Part shown: one piece after another, positions 14,559-22,183 of the stretch | How the letters are laid out: every line of letters starts with the position of its first letter | How positions within the stretch are numbered: position 1 is the first letter of the stretch | Source of the DNA: a virus | IMG/VR virus record: IMGVR_UViG_3300026130_000011 | Span: 1-40,959 of that record | Direction: 5' to 3' (one strand) | DNA length: 40,959 nucleotides | The notes under the pieces: model-generated | Told to the model about the DNA's origin: nothing | Database searches by the model: none | What the model saw: only the letters and a program-made list of their open reading frames with translations | Translations under genes and position numbers: made by a program

Positions 14559-15078
14559 CACGACAGCGGAGGAGTTTACCTCCGCTATATCTGATGACCC
14601 TGCGGATAAGTTCGCCAATACCTTTATTGCGAAGGCGAACATGCAGGGGTTATGGGATAAGTGTATAGGGTTATGGGATGGCGACCAGCTTGCTGGCGCT
14701 ATCATAACGACTGTGTCTAAACGTTCACCAAAAGTAGCAAACCTACAACTCCTCCATACGTTTGCGGCTCATAGGGGTAAGGGTGTTGCCCGAATCCTTT
14801 GCGAAGATTCTCTTGAGCGAGTAAAGGGGCAGGCGACATACTTCCGTGTGTCCTCTGAAATCCCTGCTATTAAGTTCTACGAGAAGATCGGCTTTACTTT
14901 CCAAGGTAAACAGAAAAGTGGCTGCCAGCTATCTATCTTCCGCATAAACAATACTTTCGCTGATAGCTATTATCAGCTAGACGATCCTGTCATCTACTCC
15001 GCAGTACACAAGAAAGGCAAAGGCGGTTGCGTCGAAGTCTTTCTTGAATCACCAAAAGGGTTAGAAGATTTCTTCTGA
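14521..15078 (+). CDS. GNAT-family N-acetyltransferase
   Basis: The GNAT core is visible: KVANLQLLHTFAAHRGKGVA gives strand 4 plus the acetyl-CoA pyrophosphate-binding loop (R/Q-x2-G-x-G/A form HRGKGVA). FRVSSEIPAIKFYEKIGF is the strand 5/helix 4 signature. Length is 185 residues from the GTG at 14521. That start overlaps the amidoligase gene and has only a weak ribosome-binding site, and a TTG at 14545 is an alternative, so the N-terminus is uncertain. Acetyltransferases are among the known tailoring enzymes of thymidine hypermodification, which fits its place in the island. The C-terminal extension (YQLDDPVIYSAVHKKGKGG) is unassigned. Confidence 0.85.
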   Translation: MAKNSEHTLKLRSTTAEEFTSAISDDPADKFANTFIAKANMQGLWDKCIGLWDGDQLAGAIITTVSKRSPKVANLQLLHTFAAHRGKGVARILCEDSLERVKGQATYFRVSSEIPAIKFYEKIGFTFQGKQKSGCQLSIFRINNTFADSYYQLDDPVIYSAVHKKGKGGCVEVFLESPKGLEDFF

Positions 15079-15084
15079 TCCTTA

Positions 15085-15137
15085 TTCCTATTTGATATAA
15101 TAATTTCCTTTACTTTTATCCCAGATCCACCTATAAT
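15085..15137 (+). promoter_or_regulatory. Early promoter for the GIY-YIG/ParB gene
   Basis: TTTACT at 15109-15114, 17 bases, and TATAAT at 15132-15137. The upstream stretch TATTCCTATTTGATATAATA resembles the upstream elements at 7695 and 39138. The start codon at 15167 follows GATCGAGGA. Confidence 0.8.
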
Positions 15138-15166
15138 TACCTTGTATTGAGATCGAGGACTATATC

Positions 15167-16474
15167 ATGGCTAAAAAAAATCAAGCGTTCGTATACGGTT
15201 GGAATAATATTCAGAACAAAAAGAAATACGTAGGATTTCGTAAGAGTAGCGAAATCAACGACGGCTACAAATTTTCATCAGAAGACAAAGAGCTTAAAAG
15301 GGATTGGTCAAGAGGTTTACTACACAGGTCAATCCTTTTTGTAGGTACACCCGAAGAAGCTATAAAATACGAAAGCAAACTACTACACCACTTTAACGCA
15401 CGCACCAACGGGCAGTTTTACAACAAGTCAAACGGAGGCGGAGTAGGTTGTAAAGGTTGGGAGGAACTTTCAGAGAGCGTAATTCAGGGAGGAATAGATT
15501 GGGTTGAGAAGGGTATAGAGCCAATCACAGAATCAAAAGACACTTACGATGTAATCGATACAAAACTAGTTAATCGGATTTGGAAAAACTGCCAAGAGGG
15601 GAAATACCAAGTAGTTGAAACTAATATTGAGGAAATTCGTAAATTTGATCACAACCAGGTTCGTTTAGTATTATTAGACCCGAAACACGTACAAGCTATT
15701 GCGGAGAAGATGGAAGACGACCCAGCAGAGGCTCGTACTAACGTTTCTCCAATTATAGTTTGCGTCAGCCCAGACGGTACACGAACTATACTAGACGGAA
15801 ACCACACTTCCAGGGCAGTAGATGTAGCTAATTGGCAATCAGCGCCAGTTATATACTTAAATTCTTCGGAGTTTAATGATAGCCAGTCGAATATGGATAA
15901 GTTTGGTAACGTTGCTAATCACAACCCTAAATTGAAGAAACCAAATAGTTCACGTGATTGCCAGAGAGCTATCACAAACTTATGGGCGAACAACTTTAGG
16001 GATAATGACCCAAACCTTGAGATCCTACAAAGTGAAAAATTTAAAAACACTTGTTTAGAAGTTTTTTACCCACTTTGGTCGCTAAGGGAGATCGCTTCTA
16101 ACTACAGTAAAGCAGTCATTAACGTAAAAACAGATAAGGCGACAGCTGACCTTAACTTTATTAAATACAGTTCAAAGGAGCTTGACGCTATCGCTAAATC
16201 TGTTAGAGACCGCAACCCTGATTTGGCAGTGATTACGGTATCTTCTGGCGCTTGTTACAACTCTGGTATTGGTGGGGTTCTTAACAAGATGGGCGGTATG
16301 GATAATTGGAATGGAATGCTTATTATTCACCACGGCAACATTAATGAATACGAGCTTTGGACGGAATCTGAAGCCAAGCTACATAAAGCTTTAAAACGTG
16401 TTCACCCCGATTGCGATATAAAGATTCGAATTCTTAAAGCATTCGAGACGAAACAAAAACGAGTAAATCTTTAA
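15167..16474 (+). CDS. GIY-YIG-like nuclease fused to a ParB/sulfiredoxin-like domain
   Basis: This 435-residue protein has two recognisable parts. Residues 1-90 look like a GIY-YIG nuclease: FVYGWNN, NKKKYVGFRKSS, a later EEAIKYESKLLHHFNA with the candidate catalytic Glu, and FYNKSNGGG. Residues 165-245 carry a ParB-like fold: VRLVLLDPKHVQAIAEKM, then PIIVCVSPDGTRTILDGNHTSRAV. The DGNHTSRA motif recalls the DGQHR variants seen in DNA-modification proteins. The C-terminal 190 residues are unassigned. ParB-like proteins recur next to the modification kinase/transferase pair in phages, and a fused nuclease could act on unmodified DNA, but this is inference. The next gene's ATG overlaps its stop. 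Confidence 0.68.
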   Translation: MAKKNQAFVYGWNNIQNKKKYVGFRKSSEINDGYKFSSEDKELKRDWSRGLLHRSILFVGTPEEAIKYESKLLHHFNARTNGQFYNKSNGGGVGCKGWEELSESVIQGGIDWVEKGIEPITESKDTYDVIDTKLVNRIWKNCQEGKYQVVETNIEEIRKFDHNQVRLVLLDPKHVQAIAEKMEDDPAEARTNVSPIIVCVSPDGTRTILDGNHTSRAVDVANWQSAPVIYLNSSEFNDSQSNMDKFGNVANHNPKLKKPNSSRDCQRAITNLWANNFRDNDPNLEILQSEKFKNTCLEVFYPLWSLREIASNYSKAVINVKTDKATADLNFIKYSSKELDAIAKSVRDRNPDLAVITVSSGACYNSGIGGVLNKMGGMDNWNGMLIIHHGNINEYELWTESEAKLHKALKRVHPDCDIKIRILKAFETKQKRVNL

Positions 16475-17487
16475 TGAACTATAACGAAAACCGAAGAGAG
16501 GCTTTCATTAAGTGGTATGCGTGGTCCTTGGAATTCAAGGACTGCGACCCCGCTGTTTGGATGACCAATTACCTTAATGATAGATTTGAACATAACTCAG
16601 AGCAGCGTATCTGGCTGTCTTGGTTGTATGGCAATACATACTACCTACCAACCGCTTGGGTTCTTATTAATGAGTTCCCTGACTTTGAGTTGGCTACCTA
16701 TGACCGAATGAACCAATGGAACACGGAGAACTATAAACGTCTCCGCTACCAAACGGACACAAAATGGTCTAAGGGACACTTAGCCGATATGTTCAAATCC
16801 TATCATGCTTTCGTTGGAGATAAAACCCAGCGCGAAGTATTTGAGCAGTATATGGGGGATAACGAAGAACAAAATTTCGATAAACTATATGAAGTCGTCA
16901 AAGATAAGTTCTACAAGTTCGGACGCTATTCTACTTGGTTCTTTCTACAGCACCTAAATCATACCGCCAATATCCCAAACGTACCAGATAGTTTATTGCT
17001 AGATGACTTTAGCGGTTCTCGCTCTCATCGTAATGGCTTATTGCTGGCGCTCGGTAAGGATGATCAGTACGATGTACGTCAGACTATTGGGGAATATGCT
17101 TGGCTCGAAGCAGAAGCAAAAAGTATAATGGAAGAGATGAAAAGTCGCTTCCCACACTTGACTTCTGAGATAAATCCGTTTACAATGGAAACCTGTCTCT
17201 GTTCATTTAAGAAGATATTCCGAGTGCGTCATGGCAGATACTTGGGGTATTACAATGACAGGGTCGCAGAGGAGATCTCTAAGGTTGAATCTGATGGTTG
17301 GTATGGTATTGAGTGGCGTGTACTTTGGGACGCTCGTAGAGAAACTCTTGATGCTAGGCTGTATGATTCAAACGTTATCCAAAAGGGTAAGATGGCTGAG
17401 TTCGTTGAAACTAATAATATTGACCGACTAGACTGGATGTTCAAAGAAGACGAACCAGTCTCAATGGGTCTTGATGCTTTTATGTGA
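16474..17487 (+). CDS. Amino acid:DNA transferase (aGPT-pyrophosphorylase family)
   Basis: This 337-residue protein resembles the alpha-glutamyl/putrescinyl thymine pyrophosphorylases. These displace pyrophosphate from 5-pyrophosphorylmethyl-uracil in DNA with an amino acid or amine. Landmarks are RIWLSWLYGNTYYLPTAWV, NEFPDFE, RLRYQTDTKWSKGHLADM, RYSTWFFLQHLNH, and the LDDFSGSRSHRNGLLLALG block. The last three motifs carry the polar residues I would expect in an active site. Its immediate partner downstream is the predicted 5-hydroxymethyluracil kinase, as in known hypermodification clusters. The added group cannot be predicted from the sequence. Confidence 0.8.
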   Translation: MNYNENRREAFIKWYAWSLEFKDCDPAVWMTNYLNDRFEHNSEQRIWLSWLYGNTYYLPTAWVLINEFPDFELATYDRMNQWNTENYKRLRYQTDTKWSKGHLADMFKSYHAFVGDKTQREVFEQYMGDNEEQNFDKLYEVVKDKFYKFGRYSTWFFLQHLNHTANIPNVPDSLLLDDFSGSRSHRNGLLLALGKDDQYDVRQTIGEYAWLEAEAKSIMEEMKSRFPHLTSEINPFTMETCLCSFKKIFRVRHGRYLGYYNDRVAEEISKVESDGWYGIEWRVLWDARRETLDARLYDSNVIQKGKMAEFVETNNIDRLDWMFKEDEPVSMGLDAFM

Positions 17488-17494
17488 GGATATT

Positions 17495-18040
17495 ATGAAA
17501 CTAATTTATTTGATTGGCGTGCCAGGAACAGGTAAGTCTACAATCATGAAAGAATTTATGAGCAGATTCGATGGGTGGAAAACCGACCGTCCGATTGACC
17601 TGCTAGACACGCACGTGAGCGGGAACGTGCGCGTGCTCGGGAAATACGAAGAAGGCGAAACGTTCTCAGGGACAGACCGTTTGTCTATGGCTGTCGCGCC
17701 AAAAGCAATTGAATACTTTACTTCTAACCCAGAAGAGGTTATAATAGGTGAAGGTGATAGATTGAATAACAAAGGCGTTTTTGAATCTGTTGAAGATAAA
17801 GTCATAATCCATCTAACGGTCTCGGATAAAGAACGTCAACGTCGATACGATGAACGTGGCTCGGAGCAGAGTGATAAGTTCATCCAAACAGTAGCAACTA
17901 AATGTAAAAATATAGTAGAGGCTTTCGGCGATCAGCAAACCCTATTCGGCGAAGAAGAGGGATGTATTGTTGAGTTCAAACACGAGACTCCTGAGGATAC
18001 GCAAAAAGTCGTGGAGTATATGATGTCATGTATTCGCTAA
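17495..18040 (+). CDS. P-loop 5-hydroxymethyluracil-DNA kinase (predicted)
   Basis: This 181-residue P-loop kinase has Walker A GVPGTGKST at residues 8-16. It then has VRVLGKYEEGETFSGTDRLS, which matches the G-x-Y...GTDRLSM signature of phage kinases that pyrophosphorylate 5-hydroxymethyluracil bases in DNA. EVIIGEGDRL is the Walker B-like acid region, and RQRRYDERG an arginine-rich lid. It would activate the base for the adjacent transferase. A generic nucleotide kinase is less likely given the GTDRLSM motif and the neighbour. GAGGA is five bases ahead of the ATG at 17495. It overlaps the primase-like gene by 13 bases and contains an exact early-promoter match at 17717. Confidence 0.78.
   Translation: MKLIYLIGVPGTGKSTIMKEFMSRFDGWKTDRPIDLLDTHVSGNVRVLGKYEEGETFSGTDRLSMAVAPKAIEYFTSNPEEVIIGEGDRLNNKGVFESVEDKVIIHLTVSDKERQRRYDERGSEQSDKFIQTVATKCKNIVEAFGDQQTLFGEEEGCIVEFKHETPEDTQKVVEYMMSCIR
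17717..17745 (+). promoter_or_regulatory. Candidate internal early promoter inside the kinase gene
   Basis: TTTACT at 17717-17722, exactly 17 bases, and TATAAT at 17740-17745. It could give the primase, deaminase and downstream genes expression independent of the modification island. Confidence 0.5.
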
Positions 18041-18963
18041 CAATTTTCAAGAATCGTTTCGATAATAAGACAAATAAGCGCATGGACTTCGAGACCTGGG
18101 AACAGTTCGAAGAACTCTTGTATAAGCTTGCCTCGCAGCCCCTAGCAGGTAAAGAGGCTGCTCAACTAATTTCGCCAGCAGTATATTTGGAAGGCGAGAA
18201 ACGTCGAAATGCGAATGTTATAGAATGGGCTGGTTGGGCTGCTGTTGATGTTGATGAACATAAGTTCGAGGGAGACTTAGAAAATGAACTTAGATCTAAG
18301 TTTGGTTCTTGGGATTTTGTCTGTTACAGTACTGCTAGCAGTAGCGCTGATCATCCAAAGTTTAGGTTGGTCTTCCCACTTAAATCAGGAGTTAAAGCGG
18401 ATAAGATTAAAGCATTCTGGTTTGCGCTCAACACCGAACTCGATTCAATTGGAGATAAACAGACTAAAGATTTGTCTCGGATGTATTACATACCTGCGGA
18501 GTATGCTGGCGCTAACAACTTCATCTTTAGTAATCGCGGTGATTACATTGATCCCGATGAGTTGATAAAGAAACACCCCTTTATCCAGAAACAATCAAAC
18601 AACTTCATCGACAATCTTCCGGAGGCTATGCAGAAAGAGATTATTGCTCATCGTAAAGCTAAACTTCCCAACCGTGAAAAATTTAAATGGAGCAGTATTC
18701 ATGATTGTCCGTTTGTCAATAAGAAAATGCTGGTTGAATACCGAGCTATTTCTGAGACTGGTTGGTATCATAAGATGTATCAATTTATGGTAGCAGTTGC
18801 ATTTAATGCGATTAAAAGTGGATACCCGATATCCGGAAACGAAATTGAAATGATGGCGAGAGAGCTTGACCGAGAAACTGGCAATTGGTATGAGAAAAGA
18901 CCTTTACTGCTTGAGGCAAATTCTGCGCTTAATTATGCTTATAAGAACAGTGAGGTTTTATGA
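18028..18963 (+). CDS. Primase-like protein (archaeo-eukaryotic/RepB-type, predicted)
   Basis: This 311-residue protein looks like an AEP-type (prim-pol or RepB-like) primase. WAAVDVDEH provides a D-x-D pair, TASSSADHPKFRLVFPL an S-x-H-like step, and DLSRMYYIPA a third conserved strand. The C-terminal helical part (GWYHKMYQFMVAVAF ... ISGNEIEMMARELD ... GNWY) resembles primase C-terminal domains. I see no zinc finger or TOPRIM motif, so it is not a T4 gp61 (DnaG-type) homologue, although it lies upstream of uvsX and the gp41 helicase. Primer synthesis for lagging-strand replication is the likely role. Its start overlaps the kinase gene and its stop overlaps the deaminase start. Confidence 0.62.
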   Translation: MYSLTIFKNRFDNKTNKRMDFETWEQFEELLYKLASQPLAGKEAAQLISPAVYLEGEKRRNANVIEWAGWAAVDVDEHKFEGDLENELRSKFGSWDFVCYSTASSSADHPKFRLVFPLKSGVKADKIKAFWFALNTELDSIGDKQTKDLSRMYYIPAEYAGANNFIFSNRGDYIDPDELIKKHPFIQKQSNNFIDNLPEAMQKEIIAHRKAKLPNREKFKWSSIHDCPFVNKKMLVEYRAISETGWYHKMYQFMVAVAFNAIKSGYPISGNEIEMMARELDRETGNWYEKRPLLLEANSALNYAYKNSEVL

Positions 18964-19415
18964 ACGAATGGGACAAAAGGTTTATTAGACAAGCCAAAGA
19001 AATATCAACGTGGTCAAAAGACCCAAGAACGCTAATAGGCGCAATCGCTGTTAAAGACCGAAGAATACTTTCTACCGGATATAATGGCTTCCCTCGAGGC
19101 GTAGCTGATGATGAGAGGCTAGATGTTCGGGAAATTAAACATAAGTATGTCGTCCATGCCGAAGCTAATTGTATTTACAACGCAGTTCATCATGGGGTAT
19201 CGTTAGCAGGTTCAACCTTCTACGTTTATGGCTTGCCCGTCTGTAATGAATGCGCTAAGGGTATAATTCAGTCAGGGGTTACTAGAGTTGTTATGCAGCT
19301 ACGCGAACTGCCTACCAATAAGTGGCAAGATTCGTATCAGATAACGAAGGAAATGTTTAGGGAAGCAAAAATAAGTTTTGAAATGTATTTACTTGACAAC
19401 GAAATTAGTTTATAA
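18960..19415 (+). CDS. cd: Deoxycytidylate (dCMP) deaminase
   Basis: This 151-residue zinc enzyme converts dCMP to dUMP, the substrate for thymidylate synthase. HAEANCIYNA provides the zinc-binding His and catalytic Glu. LPVCNECAKGIIQ provides the two zinc-binding cysteines. GYNGFPRGV is the typical N-terminal substrate-binding loop. With ThyX 3 kb downstream it forms a dTMP supply route. The last codons carry the early promoter for uvsX. The ATG overlaps the stop codon of the previous gene. Confidence 0.93.
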   Translation: MNEWDKRFIRQAKEISTWSKDPRTLIGAIAVKDRRILSTGYNGFPRGVADDERLDVREIKHKYVVHAEANCIYNAVHHGVSLAGSTFYVYGLPVCNECAKGIIQSGVTRVVMQLRELPTNKWQDSYQITKEMFREAKISFEMYLLDNEISL

Positions 19416-19416
19416 T
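19388..19416 (+). promoter_or_regulatory. Early promoter for uvsX
   Basis: TTTACT at 19388-19393, 17 bases, and TATAAT at 19411-19416, overlapping the end of the deaminase gene. A GAGGAAAC ribosome-binding site and the uvsX ATG at 19446 follow. Confidence 0.75.
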
Positions 19417-19445
19417 ACACCTGTATTTAAAAATGAGGAAACATT

Positions 19446-20513
19446 ATGGGTTTAATGGATAAATTGAAGAAGAACTCGAAGATTGAAGATACTTCGATTC
19501 TTAACGAATCTAAACTATTCTCTGATAAGGATATGGTGGTCACCGAAGTACCGATGATCAACGTTGCGTTATCTGGTCGATTGGACGGTGGGTTGACCCC
19601 AGGACTAACTGTTTTGGCTGGTCCATCTAAACACTTTAAAACATCGTTCGCGCTGCTTATGGCTTCGGCGTATTTGAAGAAATATCCTGACGCAATCATG
19701 CTGTTCTATGATAGCGAGTTTGGTTCTCCTCAGGCATACTTTGAGACGTTTGGTATCGACACTGGTCGTGTACTTCACACTCCAGTTATGAACGTCGAAG
19801 AACTTAAATTTGATATGATGTCTCAGCTAGAAAACATCGACCGTGAAGATAAAGTCATTGTTGTAATAGACTCTATCGGTAACTTGGCTTCCAAGAAAGA
19901 AGTTGAAGACGCTATCAACGAGAAGTCCGTTGCTGACATGACTCGAGCTAAGTCTCTCAAAGCACTGTTCCGTATGGTCACTCCATACCTAACTAAGAAG
20001 GATATCCCCCTACTAGCAATCAACCACACGTATATGGAAATCGGTCTATTCCCGAAAGCTATTGTTGGCGGTGGCACTGGTATCTACTACAGCGCTGATA
20101 ATATCTGGATCCTTGGTCGCCGTCAGAACAAGACGGGCACTGAGATTACGGGTTATGACTTTGTAATCAATGTAGAGAAATCGCGTTACGTTAAAGAGAA
20201 GTCTCAAATCCCAATTAGCGTATCATGGGATGCTGGTATTGAGCGATTCTCTGGTATGTTTGACCTTGCCCTAGCACTAGGATATATCACTAAATCTGGC
20301 AGTCGATATCAACTAACTGACCTTGAAACAGGTGAGATTGACGATAAGAAAATCTGGCGCAAAGATATCGGTGATGACTTTTGGACTAAACTGATTGAAC
20401 ATAAACCATTTGCTGAAGCGATTCAGAAACAGTATATGATTGGATATAAAGCTGAACTCGGGGAAAACTTTTTAGAAGATATTCCTTTACCTGACGAGGA
20501 AGAAGAGGTATAA
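19446..20513 (+). CDS. uvsX: UvsX recombinase (RecA-like)
   Basis: This 355-residue strand-exchange protein has the UvsX-type Walker A AGPSKHFKTS near residue 58, a Walker B region (VIVVIDSIGNLASKKEVEDA), and the L2-adjacent LLAINHTYMEIG. A second ATPase-edge motif, GGTGIYYSADNIW, follows. The acidic C-terminus (PLPDEEEEV) is also typical. UvsX drives recombination-dependent replication and repair with gp32 and UvsY. Start, length and motif order agree with T4 UvsX (about 390 residues), so the gene appears complete. Confidence 0.95.
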   Translation: MGLMDKLKKNSKIEDTSILNESKLFSDKDMVVTEVPMINVALSGRLDGGLTPGLTVLAGPSKHFKTSFALLMASAYLKKYPDAIMLFYDSEFGSPQAYFETFGIDTGRVLHTPVMNVEELKFDMMSQLENIDREDKVIVVIDSIGNLASKKEVEDAINEKSVADMTRAKSLKALFRMVTPYLTKKDIPLLAINHTYMEIGLFPKAIVGGGTGIYYSADNIWILGRRQNKTGTEITGYDFVINVEKSRYVKEKSQIPISVSWDAGIERFSGMFDLALALGYITKSGSRYQLTDLETGEIDDKKIWRKDIGDDFWTKLIEHKPFAEAIQKQYMIGYKAELGENFLEDIPLPDEEEEV

Positions 20514-20514
20514 T

Positions 20515-20829
20515 ATGTCGTACGAGTTGATTGAAGACAAAGATAATTCTTTCTACTCTGTCAAGATTACTGATGGACCATACTCCGGTGTGGTCTATGA
20601 GTACGGTAGAGTTTCGCTTAAACACATAGAAGAAACAGACGAAGCCCAACTTTCATATAGCTATGAAGTCATTGAAGGTGATAATACTTTAGAGGGCGAT
20701 GTTGACTTCGAGAATTATATTGGCGATATCCTTTCTGAAATATTGGTTGAAGCGTTCGATACAGGCAATTACAAAATAGGTGGTAATGATGGCAAATCTG
20801 GAAACAACAATTCTAAGGAATCTGATTAA
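20515..20829 (+). CDS. Conserved hypothetical protein between uvsX and gene 41
   Basis: This 104-residue acidic protein (MSYELIEDKDNSFYSVKITD) has alternating hydrophobic residues suggesting beta strands, then a helix (YIGDILSEILVEAF) and a polar, Asn/Gly/Ser-rich tail. Similar short proteins sit between recombinase and helicase genes in marine T4-like phages, with no known function. GAGGT and TATAAT directly precede the ATG; the same bases match a promoter but would start RNA inside the gene. It overlaps gene 41 by about 40 bases. Confidence 0.7.
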   Translation: MSYELIEDKDNSFYSVKITDGPYSGVVYEYGRVSLKHIEETDEAQLSYSYEVIEGDNTLEGDVDFENYIGDILSEILVEAFDTGNYKIGGNDGKSGNNNSKESD

Positions 20830-22174
20830 CGAGGAATCGTTCACCAGACAAGTTGTTCCTTTTTTGAAATCTGAATACTTTGACGAATCTCATCGGTTCG
20901 TCTTTGATCAGATAGTTAAGTTCGTCAACAAGTATAATAGTCTCCCCTCGCGGGAGGCTTTTCTTATTGATGCTGGCGAGGCATTGACTGGCGCAGTAGA
21001 TGCTGCCGAAGTCACTGAGATTGTTGGCGAAATCTTTGAACCTCAAGAAGTAGATCGCAAATGGCTTATGGATTCTACTGAGAAGTGGTGTCAGGATAGA
21101 GCTATCTTCCTGGCTATCATGGAAGGTATTTCTATCATTGATGGTAAGCATAAGACCCTAACCAAAAACGCATTGCCTGACTTATTGTCTCAGGCTTTGG
21201 CGGTTACGTTCGATCATCGCGTTGGTCACGATTACCTTGATGAAGCAAAATCTCGTTATGATTTTTACCATATGGAAGAGAAGCGGATGCCGTTTGACCT
21301 TGAGTTGTTTAACGACATTACGAAAGGCGGACTGCCGAATAAGACTTTGAACGTGGCTCTTGCTGGCACTGGTGTTGGTAAATCTTTGTTCATGTGTCAT
21401 TGTGCTGGCGCTAACTTATCTGCCGGAAAGAATGTGCTATATATTACTATGGAGATGGCTGAAGAACGTATTGCTGAACGTATTGACGCCAACCTCATGA
21501 ACGTCACCATTGACCAGCTTGAGACGTTGCCTCGTGAGATGTTCGAAACTAAGGTACAGAAGATTGCCAACAAGACTAATGGCAAACTTATCGTCAAGGA
21601 ATATCCAACTGGCTCGGCTCATACGGGGCACTTCCGTGCTCTACTGAATGACCTAAAACTTAAGCGAAACTTTGAACCTGATATCATTTACATTGACTAT
21701 TTGAATATTTGTTCATCTTCGCGTATGAAAGGTCTTGGTGGCTCGGTTAATACCTACTCTCTGATTAAATCTATTGCGGAGGAAATACGTGGTCTCGCAG
21801 TTGAATTCGATGTCCCAATCGTCACCGCCACCCAAACTACTCGAAGCGGATATGGTAACACTGACGTTGGACTTGAGGACACGTCTGAGTCTTTCGGGCT
21901 TCCTGCTACTGCTGACTTTATGTTTGCGTTGATAAGTAACGAGGAACTCGAGAAGCTTGGTCAGATTATGGTTAAGCAGCTGAAGAACCGATACAATGAC
22001 CCAGGACATAACAAGCGATTTGTTATCGGGGTTGACCGAGCTAAAATGAAACTGTACGATGTAGAAGCTAGTGCTCAAAACTTAATCGGCGGCTCTGCGC
22101 CTCAACAGGATACTGGACCGATTAACAGCTTTGGGTCAAACGAAAAGAAAGATTACACTGATTTTAAATTTTAA
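20789..22174 (+). CDS. 41: Replicative DNA helicase (T4 gp41-like, DnaB family)
   Basis: This 461-residue helicase unwinds DNA at the fork as a hexamer and works with the primase. The N-terminal domain has SEYFDESHRFVFDQIV and the linker VGHDYLDEAKSRY. The RecA-like core has Walker A AGTGVGKSL, NVLYITMEMAEERIAERIDANL, Walker B PDIIYIDYLNIC, and PIVTATQTTRSGYG, followed by SFGLPATADFMFAL. All match T4 gp41 in order. Several starts are possible; I chose the ATG at 20789, five bases after AGGTGG. The ATG at 20786 and GTG at 20780 are alternatives. Confidence 0.94.
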   Translation: MANLETTILRNLINEESFTRQVVPFLKSEYFDESHRFVFDQIVKFVNKYNSLPSREAFLIDAGEALTGAVDAAEVTEIVGEIFEPQEVDRKWLMDSTEKWCQDRAIFLAIMEGISIIDGKHKTLTKNALPDLLSQALAVTFDHRVGHDYLDEAKSRYDFYHMEEKRMPFDLELFNDITKGGLPNKTLNVALAGTGVGKSLFMCHCAGANLSAGKNVLYITMEMAEERIAERIDANLMNVTIDQLETLPREMFETKVQKIANKTNGKLIVKEYPTGSAHTGHFRALLNDLKLKRNFEPDIIYIDYLNICSSSRMKGLGGSVNTYSLIKSIAEEIRGLAVEFDVPIVTATQTTRSGYGNTDVGLEDTSESFGLPATADFMFALISNEELEKLGQIMVKQLKNRYNDPGHNKRFVIGVDRAKMKLYDVEASAQNLIGGSAPQQDTGPINSFGSNEKKDYTDFKF

Positions 22175-22183
22175 GGTGAATGA

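Noticed and set aside
20486-20514. TTTACC-N17-TATAAT just before the gene at 20515
   Set aside because: The expected RNA start would lie after the start codon, and GAGGTATAAT reads naturally as a ribosome-binding site plus spacer, so I do not call it a promoter for that gene.
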